This document shows positions 1-15,044 of a DNA stretch of 64,000 nucleotides, piece by piece. The first letter of the stretch is position 1. The number at the start of each line of letters is the position of its first letter. Both the position numbers and the translations under genes were made by a program. Origin of the DNA: Morchella semilibera. Lineage: Eukaryota; Ascomycota; Pezizomycetes; Pezizales; Morchellaceae. The DNA lies in NCBI GenBank assembly GCA_009192285.1, contig WBVU01000004.1, positions 2,068,001-2,132,000 of the forward strand, written 5' to 3'. Under the pieces are notes generated by a model that saw nothing but the letters and a program-made list of their open reading frames with translations, did not search any database and was not told the origin of the DNA.

Positions 1-2273
1 TCGAAAACGGGTCTTTTTTGGTGGGATTCCGCAACTCCGCATTTTTTTCTGGACTTAGCGAAAATTTCATGTGGCAACCGACAGGAACACCAAATTTTGG
101 AGCGCACCCACGGGCGCAAGCAGGGTAACTACTGCAGGCAGGGTAACCTGCCAAGTAAACTCGCAAATGAATGTAATCTAGTACATAGTAGACAGTAATC
201 GATTACGGATAATACAAGGCAGGTAACTTGAGAACGAATTATATTATGAATTATAAAAAAGGGAAGATCAGGAAATAGAGTTGTCGGTCATACAGTTATT
301 ATTCTTAATATGAGGAGGTTATGCATGCACAGTACCCACTTACCTACCTACTCTACTTGGACTAACAAAAGATAATTATTTACCAGAAATCTGTACTAAT
401 CCCTGCTGTACTTGAAACCTCGTACAACCGATCAGAGCCGTATTCCCGGGTTGGAGGAGGAGTGGGCCACCACGGTCATTCCGCCACCTTCTAGTTCTCC
501 ATACCTCCCATACCGAGTGAGTAGGGTATGTATGCACCTGGGTAGGTACCTAGCGCACATACCTGGACCATAGACCCCCCCCCCTCCCTTCCCCTAACCA
601 CTCAACCAATCAACGTTAGCGGTAGTCATTAGAGTTGATACACTTTTGGCTGGGAATTATGTCTCTTACACTAGTACTGTACCTGCTAGGCGTGTAGTGC
701 CAACCCCCAAAATCAACCAATCAAAAGTGCCAGGAAAAAGCCCCGCGTTCGATTATGGTCTGTGTTCATGCTCTTATATAGATCGACGTCGACCTCTCCA
801 CTGCTGCTGGGCACAAGCTAAATACTTCCCGGGTGCCTTGAACCGAGCCCGATGGCGCACACTTCGCAGATATCTATGTAAGTACATGTATCCATAGGTA
901 GTCCGGATCTCTCTGAGCTTTGACCGTAGGGATTTTTTCTAAAAAGGCCAGAGACAAACAGGAAGAGGAGAAAGGGTTAAGAATGAAATAAAAAGATAAA
1001 ATGGACAAATCACGGCGTGCGTGTGACCGCTTTCGGTGGGGGGTAGGACAATATTGCTTTTTATGACAGAGCAAATCAAGCAACCGGAAACGCAAAGGAG
1101 AAAACCAGCTGGAAAATCGCGGGCTTATCAATAATGTCGTTCTCATTTCAACCCTATCTTCACTAGTCCATTGTACTCTTCCATTGTAATACTACATAGT
1201 AATACTACTCTCCAGGATATGAATGGTTATGTGGAAGGATTCTATGCCCTGTTACAATAGGCCTGCGTCGGCACCCGTTCTCGGCGGCCGGCCACATCAA
1301 TTGAAACGTTTCCCTTTATCTATTCTTCTTACCGAAATACGTTTCAACAATCTATCTGTAAGCCAGCTATATGTGGGTATATAAAGCAGAGTAGTAAGTC
1401 CTCTTTGTTTGTAACATCTGTTCTTCAAGTTGTATCAGCTGATTTAGATTTTGTTATTGATTGACGCAGACGCAAGCAGTAGAACGAACCAACTAAAGTA
1501 AAACATGTTTCGAGATTGAGATTCATCAGATCTAGACCTGGTCACAGACTTGAGCATACGCACATAATTCGATTACTTACATGTACTTCTAAGCCCCTCA
1601 CGACGTCCCTGTAGAGAACTTGTGTAAATATAAACGTTTATCTACATGTAGTCACGATCACTCATGTCTGTGAATTATAATTGTATGTAAAGTACAAATA
1701 ATAGCAGCCAAGCCCTCAAGTAACGATGTCTTGGCATGAAACTCCCAGTACTCTGGCGAGGGTATTGATATCTTGACTTGCCATAGTACCGGTACTGTAG
1801 GCACGTCGCAAGCCGCGCGAGTCAACCTATAGGAAAGCTTTAATGATACCCTCTAGAATTAGAGCCGCGCAAGCTGTTGCAAAAAGAAAAAGAAAAAGAA
1901 AAAGAAAAAAAGGGACTTGATTTTGGATGACGAATACTGGCATCTTTTGTTAAGCGTGTTAGCGTGATATATATATCTATGCTACAAAAGTACAACATGC
2001 AGCTCATGAAAAGAACCCAAGGAGTGTGTGCCGAGTCTAAACAGGGAATTCAGGGGGGGAGGATAAATAACATCCAGCACGATATGTATGCTACATGCTT
2101 AATTGGTCATCTATGTATGTGTCAGGCATCACATTGCTTTGTTTCGGAGAATCCAACAGTAGCAATGCGGTCCCGGTTATTATATCGGGTTCTAGCTGCT
2201 GCAAGTAGAGGATTGCAGTGTATCTTTTTTATTTTCATTCACTCGTTCGTTGAATCCCACGGGGGTGGCTTAG

Positions 2274-2290
2274 TAACCCTAACCCTAACC
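2274..2290. repeat. Interstitial telomere-like repeat (CCCTAA, ~2.5 units)
   Basis: The sequence reads TAACCCTAACCCTAACC on the plus strand, which is two and a half copies of the TTAGGG-type telomere unit in reverse orientation. Shorter matches (about 1.5 units) occur near 9054 and 11369. The tract is too short to be a telomere and is most likely chance or a healing/insertion relic. Confidence 0.6.
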
Positions 2291-5200
2291 AGCTCTACCT
2301 AGAAATTTATTGTATGGGTTGTGAGGCCTATTGCGACATTATTCCCGTCAATTGGTTGTTGCTAGCTGTAATAAAGAAAGAGGAGTCACGTCAGATAAAA
2401 TACATGTACATGTAGTTACTTGTTTCCATTACACACGCTAAACCCGTTTCATAGTGTTATATCCTCGGGTACTACTCTACGTTGCTTACTGGCCATGGCT
2501 TGCAGAAGAATATCAGCAGCAGCAGGAGCAGCGGCATGTCTTGATCTATCTTGCTTGCTGCCTATCCTGCTACCTACAACCTACATCGTACTTATCCTTT
2601 CATGTTCCCCGTGGCTTCCTTCCATGCCACCCTCCACCTCCTCCTCCACCCCCCCCTCCCCCCCTCCCCCCCTTGACCTCAGGTTGACCTCCTTCCTTGA
2701 CCTCCCTCCTTCGATCCCTGACTTCCATCCATCAATTAATATTAACCTCCTTGCTTTGATATTAACATGGCGTACTTGAAATCTCGAGATTCTAGCACTT
2801 ACATGATATGAGCATTCCTCGAGCACTCCCTCTCACGATTTCTCTCTCAACTCCTCCCTTCCTCCTTTTCCTTCCTACAGCCGTACTAATACTCCCGGAT
2901 AGGAACGGTTCACTCATTGCCCTTTGGGGACTACCGGGGCGCAATACAAAAACGAACCAGGGTCAAATTCCGTTGAGCCCAACTACCTAACCCACTTCGT
3001 ACAGTGAACCAATGGTAGAAAAACGCTAGTCCCAGCTTAGCCTGCGATTATTGAAGGCGGAAAAGGCAAATGATCGGCGATGTCCGTAAGCTCTTCAGGA
3101 AAAGATCGTCTCTAAAGTAGTTGTCTCACTTGCGAGTTGCTTGACTCGTCTTTTTGACCTGAGGCCACCACCGAGGGGCTGATATGCTGTCCGCCTGTCG
3201 CTGGCTCGATCGGTCGGCTTGTAAAAAAAAAAAAAAAAAAAGGTGACTTTATCTTATTTATTTAAATACCATGCCCACCAATTTCTTGGTACTGCAGAAT
3301 CCAGAACACCCCCTAAAGATACACCGCGATGCGCCAACCTAGTCCGTACCGCGATAGGAGCCAGGTAATAACTAATGGTAATATAGGCAGTGCTCTATTC
3401 TAGTACGCCTCCTCAGTGAATCCTAGGCGTATTTGGATGATACATATGATGCCCATGATATTATTTTGGGGCTGTCCAGCTTAGGCCTTGATTTCCATAA
3501 GAGCGAGCTGGAAAAAGCCTCTTAATTCCGGGCCAATGCTCGAGACTAGGTGCTTAACAAGTGGCCAACTATTACTATTACTACGCGTATTGTCACCCAA
3601 GTATACTTTATTTAATCGTATGGTACATACATTGCTGTACGTCCGATATACCCACCCTACATACATACATACATATAAAGGACATGTATTTTCATACGTG
3701 GTGATTATTACATGTATCAAGTGCCCTACATCGTACAACAAAACCCTTGAAATCATCTAGAGGCATAAATCAACTTGAAATTTGTTAAAAAAATAAAAAA
3801 AAAAAAAAAAAAAACCTCTGTCCCGCTGCTACTACATGTAGGTAAGCTAGATAGATATCTGCCTAGCTCGGGGAAATCACGTACGGCAAAACCGCCCTAA
3901 CACTGGCGTGTATAATTCGTACCGGTATTTAGCTAGCTACATTTCATGTATGTACATGTAGATATCCCAGGTCACAGCTATCCCATCATCCATCCTCAAT
4001 TTCAGTTACATGATCATGAGCTACATGCATGCATCTCAATACGCCCCTCTTCATCTATACCAGCCAGCCAGCCAGCCAGGCTTCCATAGTCTGATCCCTC
4101 AACAATTAAAATTCGAATAAATCTCGCCTTAAAAGCCAGGCGAACAGATTTCTGAACAGTTACCGCACAAGTCTGCGTTGCCAATACAGCCATCGTGTCA
4201 GCCTAGCGGCAATTACCATCTTGGGCCCTGGAGAATACCGCAGCAAAACAGTTTGATCGTGAGATCTTTTGCAACTGAGCTAGAACAGATATGTGTCCCC
4301 CAATTGCTCATCACTTTCCCATATGATAGGCTGATCCAATCGGTCCCTTTTGCGCTTATAATATTAGTAATATCACGAATCATATCGAGTACAAAATTAT
4401 GGGCAGCTTGCAACCCCTTCTCCCCCCAATTGAAGCTTGCAAGCAATCCAAGGTCTGTGCCACAAAATGAGGAGAAAGGGCTCTGGTCGAGTTATTAGCC
4501 AAGAGGCCTCTGGCTCGGATACAGACACGATATGATATACGGCCCTCTTAATCCTCGGTCGAAAGTTGAAATTCTGCAGATCTAAAGAAAACTAGATTCG
4601 GCCCCAAAGGCCGTTTTTCATTGATCGGAGACCTAATCAATCTGGCTGGTCTGGAATCATAATGCATCAGTTTATTAATATGCAGATAGACCGGTCGATC
4701 TAATTCATCGGATCTGTACGAAACCAGACCATGGACTCCCTCAAGTTCCAGCTTTCGTTTCTAAGCTCTTGCGGCACGTGGCCCATGGTATGATCCTCGA
4801 GATAAATAAACTAGAGATGAATGAGCGAGCAGGTTTTGCAACACGTACATGAATGGTAAAAAAAAAAATCCAAAACCTACCGTATCCAACGCACCGGATC
4901 AGAGGGTGAACATGGAAGCGTTAGTTACATTTCCATAACATCTGATGATGACAATGATGATTTCAACCGAGACAACAGTGCAACACCCTCAATTATTTTA
5001 TTCGGATAGGCCCTTGGTTTTTCGCGCCGCGGTTCCGACGGTGTGGGGTTGGGCGGTGTTTTTAGTACTTAGGGTACTAACTAATGTATGAGGGCGGAGC
5101 TGGAGTTACAAAAGGATAAAACCTGTGCGTACACATGAGATTGCAATCATGGCATACTCAACAGCGCCTGATATATATTGGCTTTACAGGGAGATTTGGG

Positions 5201-8200
5201 GCTCGAAGATTTTGAATAAAGTAAGCTCCCACCTACTCGACCCCGCCGGCCGGCCCCCTCGTACCCCAGACCAGTCTGAGAATCTTTGGATACGATTGCC
5301 TTATCTACATATGCATTCTGGTATTGAGGACCAACCTTTACATTCTGCCTAATAGAGTCGGAGATTTTTCCCAACTTCAACGTGTCGGTTTGATCTTCTT
5401 CGCTTGTGATGTAAAACTGCATGAACTTTATACATAGGGAACACATTCAAGGAAAGGGATGGATCTGAAGGGAAGGTATCCCACGACCTATGAATAGGCA
5501 GATCATAAAATATCGGGCGAAAAAACTGGTTGTACCTATAGTAACCATTCCTGATCCAGGCAAAAAGAGCTCGAACAGCCTTTTAGTGGTAACGACTATT
5601 ATTCGTCTTACCTAGCCACATGTACACATTAATTGGACACCCCTGTTTTTAGGCTTCTTTTTTGCCTTCCCAAATATCACACTTCAGTCGCAACCGACAA
5701 CAAATTTACCTGCAGTCTTAACATCGGTATTGTGGTACCGTATGAAAAATACATATCTGGCAAAACCCGGGCTGTTACAATCCAAACTCGATCACCATAT
5801 CCCTTGAGCCATATTGGGGCTTCCCACCGCCACCCAGCCTTAAATCCATGATAGGCATGTATATTTACATGTATATGTAATTATTATATTAAGTATGCCG
5901 GTCACTCCCATTATATTTGTTAGCACATAACTAAACCAAGTTTCTATTATAAGTTGTTATTACTCAAGCTTTAGGCATTTATCCAAAATCAGGCACAGTC
6001 AACCAGTAGCAGTCGTTGAATTAGCGAGACCGCTTACTCAAATATAATCTTGCCGTTGCAGGACTCGGCCTTTCGGTCGGTTAGCCCGGGGGGGGAGCAA
6101 ATATCGATATAGACGCTCGAGAGCTGGTGTTGGTTATCGTGGCTTCATCTTGACACCAACTAATCGTTTCATCCCACCCACCAACCCGGCGGACACTATC
6201 TACTTACCTAGATTTAATCTGAAAGCGTCCCTTACACAACCTACCGGCGGAGAAATGCTTTGACAAATTTCCTTTCTCCTCTCCCTAGGCTTTGCTTGAC
6301 CCTACCAGGGGACTATGTCCCAAATATTATTTGCTCCCGGACCTAATAGCTAATAATACAGCGTTAGGATAACTTGGTGCCTTCAACGTCAGGATCGACC
6401 AAATTTACGAAAGAAGGCATCCAGAAGCTGCAGATTCGGTGCGCTTCAAAATGACCGCAAACCACCCCTCAATCTCTCACCCTTCCATGACACTCGTTGA
6501 TGGATGGAAGGATTAGATAGAGTAGGTATTTGATATCAAAAGGTCACAAGGCCCGTGACACGTAGAACACGGAGCTTATTAGCTCCGGTAATAGCAATAA
6601 TCTTGGTACATAAGCCCTAGTTCCTGGCAAGCTTGCACGGACCCATCAAGTACTTACGCCCGGTTTCACCAGAAAATTTCGAATCACCCTAGCACGAATC
6701 AGATCAGTGATGATGATATATCGAACCAGCGATATATCTATTATCGGTAAGTGCATCTAGACAAGACACCCTATAGCACGAATGATATACCTTGGGTATC
6801 TACATACATACATACAGCGCCGTGTTCCAATATCCTAGGCGTTCTAGTTTAAAGTGGGCCTACCTGCCACTCATACAATGTACTACATCAACCAATATCA
6901 TCTCCGCTGTTTAGCAAGATATGGGAGCCGAAGGGCGGAAAAGCGGCGTGTAGCAACGTTCATGGGGGTATAAGTGTTACTGTATAAACCTTCCGCATCG
7001 GGTATATTAACGAATTCGTACAATTATTAAGGTCCCCCGGCCACATATAAGACATGTGGAGTACAAAGAGGAACTGATCGTTTTCAGCTTACATACTTTT
7101 TACTTGTAAGTACATACTAATTAAACTCTATTGTCTACTTACAGACACGCTTGTACACCCTCTTTCTCGCTCTCCTTCCTTCTATAGTTCGACAGTGTTT
7201 GACCAGGCCTTCCTTGTTCCTAGAAGCAGCTAATTGAAATCTCAGCCCCGTATCAATCTCATGGCTTTATTTTCTAAGTGATTGACTGACTACGCCATAG
7301 CCCGGGTATTCGGACACATAGGGAAAGCATTGGACACAGTGGAGTAAGTCCAATCGGGATTGTTAATTAATGATCAGCGATATCATTAGTGTGTTGCTGC
7401 AGCTGTATTCCACGTCTGCGAGATGATACGACACGACAGGTCTCGCTACCTGACTTGCAGTTACACACATGGTAAATAACAGTTAACCGCTCGCTGGCAT
7501 GTGGCTTTGCATTCGCCGCTTTATATGACACCCTATATGTACGATGAGAAAAAAAATCTGGACATGGTAAATATTTTTTTTTCAGATAGGGAACTGTTTC
7601 CCATGGGGCCCAACATCCTATGTAGCTAGGTTCATGCAGTATGGCTTGGACCACAGTGGGGACTTGGCAACCCAAATATTTATCGGATCCAGCCATCTAG
7701 AGTAGCTAGGCGTTACTGTGCGTTAGCCCTTTTCTTCCCACCCTATCAGAATTTTGATGGGTTTCTAAGAGAGCATCGCAGAGAGGCAAGTATGCTCCGC
7801 CTACATAGCCGGTTTACGATTACGTACAGTGATTTGCATGGCGTTTTTTTTTTAATTTCTTTTGGGGGTGACTGTGTGAAAGACATGACCCATGGCTGGG
7901 ATAAGATGTTTTATCTCTTCTGATGTTTGCACTTCATTGGACAAAACATTGAACGGTGTTCTGGGCCGATAACGTTCTATTGGGTGGAAGTATGGAAGAA
8001 CGCCTGGAAACGAATGATCTTTCTTGCCTTGCTTTTCTGTTCATACTTTTTAAATCCTTGTAATTCAAAGGATGACATGTACTCGCTCCTAGGGCTACTT
8101 TATGGGCTGTGTAGTATGTAGGCCTTTGTCAACGTCCACCGAGTATCAATCATATCACCATCAAAGTTAGTAGAACTTTCCTTAGGGGGTTGTTTCTGGG

Positions 8201-10520
8201 TGATTCGCCACCACTATGACTTGTCTTTATGCATATCAGGTTCTTCAGCTTGTCTGGTACATGGGCTGCGCCTGTACGCTTCGAAAAAGCCGAACGTTAC
8301 TCCTTTCGGAAATATCGCAGGTTGTTGTTGCTCTAGCTACTAGGGCTAGGGCCTTTCAGTCCCGATACACGCCTAACTTTTCTATACTTGTCTCATATCG
8401 AGAACGCATTTGAGGTCACCTCTCGATCGCACATAAGCACATCCATATGTCTCGGCCAGGACGGATTCAAACTTCCGGTCCGAAGTGTGTGTTTCTTCTA
8501 CCTCCAGGAGTGGGTGGCAATCGAGTGAGAAAGTATGAGCGTTGGGTCACTCTACTAAGATGGAAAGGGGGAATTTCTCGGATGGCAGTAACGGCTGTTG
8601 TGCCAAAGTAAACCACATTGCAACCAATGAACATTGAGGCGCCCGCCTCCCTTGGCTGTTCTCCCTGCAGCGGGCTGACTGAGTACGTACCCAAACTCCA
8701 CGTTCTCTGATCTTGTAGGAGTGGCAATGATTGATTTAACGCCTGTGCAGAGAAGGGGGAAAAAAAAGAGGATTGGAGAACATTAAACTGCCCAATGGAA
8801 AAAAAAAAGAAAAGTAAGAGTAGAGGCCCCCCGTTTTTGTGAATCAATGTGGAGTAATTGTTTTACATATTAGTAGGACCCAAGACCCGAGTAAAACCAT
8901 TGGGGCGGTAGTTCAACTAGCTAACTTAATAGCTGGATCATTTGTCATTCTTCCGGTAGATTTTTTGGGATGCCAAAAGGCTCATTATTTAAATATGGTC
9001 GGTTTTGTATCGACATTCCCGGTAGGCTGGCTGTTCCAGAAGCCCGAGGCAACCCTAACCCTGACGACACTTCCCCCCTCCCCCCCTTCAAAAGGGCCAA
9101 AAGAGATGCCCTGCCTTGTCGATCACAAAGCGTAACTTTCACAATCGTGACACGGAGTACTCGGCAAGTACTCTCTAGTTGTCACAGTCTACATAACGCA
9201 TATGTACCAATCAGTTGTGGGCCCATAAATTGAGACATGGGAGTCAATCGCGATGAAGCAGGGGGTGAATGGTAGCCTTTTATGCCGTGTTAAATAAATT
9301 CGCTGCGGGCAGCTTTTTTTTTTCGGGCAATCTCTAACCCCCACTGAGCAAGAAAAAAACTGTCGATTATCACAATCTTTGAGATCTGTAGCGTGGGGTA
9401 GCAAAGCAACTGCGCTGATACGATCTAGAATGATGCGTATTAAGAGCTCCTAGCCCCATGATGGATGATTGGGCATGTTCGAAAGCAAATTCGGTAGTAG
9501 ATATTGCTACCTATTATATGGGTACCTACTAATCTATGTATATGTGCCTTGTCTGTGATTCGGATAAGGTGATTCCTGCATTACTTAACAAGTCTTTATT
9601 TGATTACCAGCTCTTACAGGCCGGCTGACATGGAAGGGCATGCACGTTACTTTACCGCGGCATGCACATAAGTCTCGACATTTTGGATATATATATATTT
9701 GAGTAATATAATGGTATTCCCACCTATTTAGCCCAATAACGACATTGCCTTATTCATTTCGCAAAGTTAATATCATCTAATTTTTTTTTTCATCTGCAAA
9801 AGAACAACAACAGTACGTACCATTGCAACGAATAAGAACAACTTGCCGATGGCGCCATGGATGGGGTTTACTCGACGTGTTTCAACAGGTCCAGTCAAAA
9901 TCCGTATCAAGGGAAGAAAAAAAAACACACACCCACACGTACCCCCACACCCATGCTCTCTCTCTCTTAATTCTACATATCATGTTCCTCATCTCTACTG
10001 ATATGACGGGATCATACCATTTTCGAATCCTCCGCTTGGCTAAGGATTCTATACCGTATATACCCTAGGAAATGCCTCAGGTGAAACCGTATTGACAACT
10101 AGTAGATCAGCCTAGAACTTATTACAGTAGGGCAGATAGCTGAGATAAGTATGTAGGTAACGGACACAATATACGTATCCTAGTTGGATGTTTCGAAACA
10201 ACATAGCCCCCCCTCAACATATATGTTTAATTGGGATGTTCCACATGTCACGTAATGTACGCAAATGCAGAGACATTTCGCACCGCACCTTTTTTTTTTC
10301 TTTCAATTAACAAGCCGAGTACAGGCCCCGGCTTGACCCTTAACTAAAGATTTCATTGATATTGACGAACCAGAACAGTGCATGGTAAATACCGCATGTT
10401 CCCCCAGTATATCCCGTGAAAACTTACCGGCAGTACTAATTCAGACTACTCCTGGAAGTACCCGCCACCATGGCCAGACAGGCTGACAGGCAGGCCGGAG
10501 ACGGCGCGATGTCAAACCTG

Positions 10521-10565
10521 AGAGGAGGAGGAGGAGGAGGAGGAGGAGGAGGGAGAGGAGGAGGA
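10521..10565. repeat. (GGA)n microsatellite
   Basis: This is a run of GGA trinucleotides with a few interruptions, continuing into purine-rich sequence to about 10625 and then into a pyrimidine tract to about 10715. The purine tract followed by a pyrimidine tract explains the long low-complexity open frame on the minus strand here. Confidence 0.9.
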
Positions 10566-13500
10566 TCTAGGAGAGCGGGATAGAGAGAGCAGGAAATTTC
10601 GAAAAAAATAAAAAGAAAAAAAAACCTCCGGTTGAAGAGAGAGATACAGGAGCTTCTTCTTCTTTCTTTTTTTTCTCTTCCTCTTCCTCTTTCCTTTCTC
10701 CTCGTCCATCCTTTTCTTCTCTTTTTCTCACCGACGTCAACCTCCTATCAGTCAGGTTGAGAGAGAGAGGATCGTCAGAAAAAGCAAACACATACATAAT
10801 GCATCTTGGCAAATATACCCTGCTTGCGCATACCCGAAGGGGAACCCGTTCGCGGCAAAAGGGCAGACAACTCTGTGTGTAAATGTTACCGAGTAGGTAC
10901 ATTAAAAAAGTATTTAACATTGACAAATGAGTAGAAAATAAAGAAAGAAAAGAAAAAAAGAAAAAAAAGAAAAGATCCAGTATAAAAATTATAAGATCTT
11001 TACATAACTCTAAAGGAGCGCTTGTCGATCTTTTGATCGATGGGAAAATTAAAGGATGCATGCCTAATAGTTTTATTTAATAGGCTAACTACGGAATATG
11101 CAATTCTGATAGCTCACATAAGCTTTCAATGTAAGACTAGGGCCTCTCCTGCAACCTAGTCGCTTATCATTTCCATTGTAATGAGGGCATAATAATCGAG
11201 TGAGGAGTGATGATTTGACATTATAGGCAATGATTATACAGCTGTAGTTCAGGGGGTCAAACTACTCTCATACCGTACAGGGAGATGCATCGCGGTATTC
11301 ACTGCGGGTATTACATATTTTCAGGGCATGGTATATTTCTAGAAGTTCCAGCAGTTGTTAAATTTCAGGGTTAGGGTGCACGACCGATTCGCGACCACAC
11401 AGGTACATGCACATACATACATTTATCTACATGTATCCCTTTCGGATTCGATGACACTGGCTAAACACGTACTGCATATCCCTACCTACATATATTCCTA
11501 GCTTTTCATTGGCCATCTTCGCCACTGTATAAGCAGCTTACGCAATGAGGAGTTGATAGTATACGGCAATGTTAGTACTGAATTGGTAACTTCAATGAGG
11601 AATTATGATTAGTCATATAAGTACATGCTCTGAGACATATGTACGATTCACAAGCGCGAGTATCTCGGTCTATGAGCTATTCGAGATCGATTGGGAAAAT
11701 ACATGACGTAGAAGCCCTCGAACCCTTCCCAGCACAATTGGGTGATCTGACAGCGGAGGTATGTTAAGTTGGGACAGTGCGCTGTCTGGATCTAGGGACA
11801 ACCCTCACAGTACTCACTAAGGCATGATCCACCTATATTTAAGCCGGTGATTACTTAGTAGTTTCCTACAACATGCAGATAACCGTGAGATACTTGTAAC
11901 AACGGAAAGGACCTAGCACGGATTTTATACCCACTAAGAAACTCTATCACAAGTCTCAAATATAGTTGCGAAAGGGTCTATTATATTGGTCAGGTAATTC
12001 CTCCCCCCCCTACTAGAGACAAACACCCCAAATGAAATCCTTGACTGAAACGCTCAAGATTCCGTATTTGTTTCGCCCCTAAGTAGTGTACTGCAATCCG
12101 GTTACCAAATCTGATAGTCCGAAGACAAAGAAAGACATGCGGGCGGCGAACCCACATTGATGAGAATCCCCCTTTCTAGCCTAGCCGGATCAATAATAGT
12201 TGGTATTTTGAGCCATAGTGGTCTAGATCCGGGCCCGTGAGAGCCACAGGGCCACCGGAAGTCACAAGGCAAGACAATCCGGATATTCCGAGTGACGTCC
12301 AATGAAGTAGGAGGATTTCCCCCACAGTCTTTTTTACTAGACGCAGATCTTCCGCAGATACAGAGCCACCGGAACCCTATTGGTAAGTAAAATCGTCGAG
12401 TCAAGGCGCTTTTAACTAGTGCAAAGGTCCTCCGGCCTTTGACCCTTGTATGTCGGAGAAGACCTTTAGTGAGGCCTTTGTAAAGGGACTATTGCCCTAT
12501 ATTTTGAGATAGCCTATATCTTTAGACATTCAGCAGGTGGGAACTCCCAAGCCCCCGCCCCCCGAGAGCGTGGTTACTCCTGAGCCCGCCCCCACTCCAT
12601 CATCAATGCTCGATTTCCACGCAGCATTATGGAATATAATATTGTACCTCTAAGATTTGAAGAGGTGGCTTTTCGGTTTATGTAGGCCTATCATAAAAAT
12701 CGGAGTGCTTCCACTCCACGCTAGGGGATCCGAAGTTAAAGGGGGGTGAGTCAAACATGAGATACTGAACCCTCAAATACCCCTCCCAGAGGGTTTCGGC
12801 CCTCCAAAATGTCAACATTCTCTAACCTATAGTGATTTGAACTGCGCTTCTAATGTTCGTACTACCTATCCAGACGAGAAATAAGCCCCGCAGGAGAAAG
12901 AGTGTTAGGGCACCAGAAGTTAGATATGTATAGTGTTTAGACTCACATTGGTAGGTTTCTGCAGCGGGCCTTTTTCTATCAGTTAACCTTACTAGGCAAC
13001 TAATCCCATGGGCGTAAGTAAGGCTTGACTTTACTATTGGGCGCAGTGCGAGTAAGTAAGTGGGGAAACCCCCTAATGGAGGTTGCGCGTATAGAAGAAT
13101 GTCGGAAGATCATCAGAGGGACGTTGATGGGTGGGTGAGTGGGGGGTGGTGGTGGGGGTGGTGGTGGTTTCGGAGCTGTGTATGTATTAACGTCTGGACT
13201 CACCTAGTTAGCATGCTGTGCCTCATTGGTATAACTTACAGTACTAGTCAGCTCGCGAAGGTCATTTGGCGGCCCGAACATCGATCGTCCCCTCTTAATA
13301 TAATGCTATCGAATTAATCTGCTCGTAAATTCATAACGTTTCCGAACCCGACCACTGTTGCATGCCGTACAAAAAAAAAAAAAGGTAACCGTGGCAGGCC
13401 TTCCTCTATGTATGCAATAACAATCGAGTCCGGAAACGCTATGAAATTACGAGTATGTAAGTTACATATTATTACACAGATGCGATTGGAGGATTGATAA

Positions 13501-14996
13501 ATAAGTACATGTAACTACAATCGCTATATATGTAGAGTATACATGTATCAGTTACCTGTGGGGTTCTCTGTTTGGATTATTATACCTGCGGGGGTTGCCG
13601 CCTTCTCTTTTTTTTTTCTTCTTCTTCAGCGTGTTTGTTTGATATATTGTAAAGCTTAATGGGCGGCCTTGCCGCCGCCGTCGAATTAGGGAGTACACCG
13701 ATATGCTCTGCACTCGGATTCTCCCTCTAACTCTTGACATCTAAGCTTATGCATTATAATATCTAGTGCTAAGAGAGAGAGCTAGAGAGAGCTAGAGAGC
13801 AATACCAAAAAAAAGAAAAGAAAACTTTTGCCAAAATTTGGTGGGTCAAGATTCTCGAAATAAGGCTATGTTATGATCATCTGCACACTACATGTAGCTT
13901 TAAAATATATCACAGTGACATTTCCAATTATGTTACAAGCTGCATGCAGTGCTAATAAGCTACATGTATTGTAGCCGTGAGATATTCTAGCAGTCATGTC
14001 TGTAACGGAACTAGTTCAATGGATAAAATCTCAAAGCCAGCCCCTCGGGTACATATAATTTAGGCAGCCAGCCAGCCAGCCAGGCTGTACAGTATATATA
14101 TATGTATATATGTTTATAGAATATTCTCTCGGACTGAATTCAACCTGATTAAGAGGCCTTAAAGCCTAGCTATCTGCCCACCTAGCTAGCTAGCTATAGT
14201 AGCTAGTCACTATTACCATACCAAGCCAATTTATAATTATGACAAGTTCTGAAGCTCTCTAATATTACACACACAGAGCTGCATAGAACTCACTCACTAG
14301 CTGGGGTCGATCAGATTCTGTTGAGTTACATCTTGCATTAATATACCTGTACAGCTGTACTTTTTTGGCAACCGGTCTCATGGGGGCGCCCTTCCTCTTA
14401 CCCTTGCTTATTGTGTTTTTCCCTCTAACTGGGGCCCAGCCTGATCAGACGTGACCCGCATCTAATATCATACAAGCTTCAAACAGTACCTAAGTATATA
14501 CATACGTATGTACGTTGCCCATATGTATACATACACACCCTTAGGTTCATGTCTTGAGACAAAAGCCCCATCGAATTTCCCCCAGGCGAGGCCCGCCGGC
14601 GGAGGTTAGCGAAAACCGAGGTGCTTAAAAAGCTACCTTCACAGCCTGGAGCCTCATGTGACACACGGAAACGGAAGCCTCGAATTAAGTACTATAGTTT
14701 TTTATAATATAATTAGAATTAATCTGTCTGCTATTTTTAAAGGAAAAAATCGAGTTTTAAGGTTAACCGATACGATCAGAAGAAGATTTGCCAGGTACAT
14801 ATATCATACGTCTCTATTCCGGTTGATGAGTGCATGATTGAGCTGGGCCTTGTATATATAGCAGTGTGTGCCTCTGGATCAATAATTGGGTCGGCCATAC
14901 ACGCATTAGGCCTTATGTGTATGGACTTATGCATGTGATTTTCAATATGTTGCTTTCACCTGACTTCGTGACAATCGAGACATTTGCGGTTACCCT

Positions 14997-15044
14997 GGGG
15001 GGGGGGGCCATGGATGGGATATTCGTTCCCACCCCCCCCCCCCC
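14997..15044. repeat. G11 and C13 homopolymers in inverted orientation
   Basis: A run of 11 G (14997-15007) is followed 24 nt later by a run of 13 C (15032-15044). Single strands could pair as an 11-bp G:C stem closing a 24-nt loop. Confidence 0.85.

Noticed and set aside
2274-2290. Telomere
   Set aside because: Only two and a half units are present in the middle of the window, so it is not a chromosome end.
10567-11061. 164-codon minus-strand open frame
   Set aside because: It is a Glu/Lys/Ser/Phe-rich reading of purine and pyrimidine tracts, with no domain and no coding-like codon use.
12102-12404. 100-codon minus-strand open frame
   Set aside because: No motif and no coding-like codon pattern; it sits in ordinary spacer sequence.
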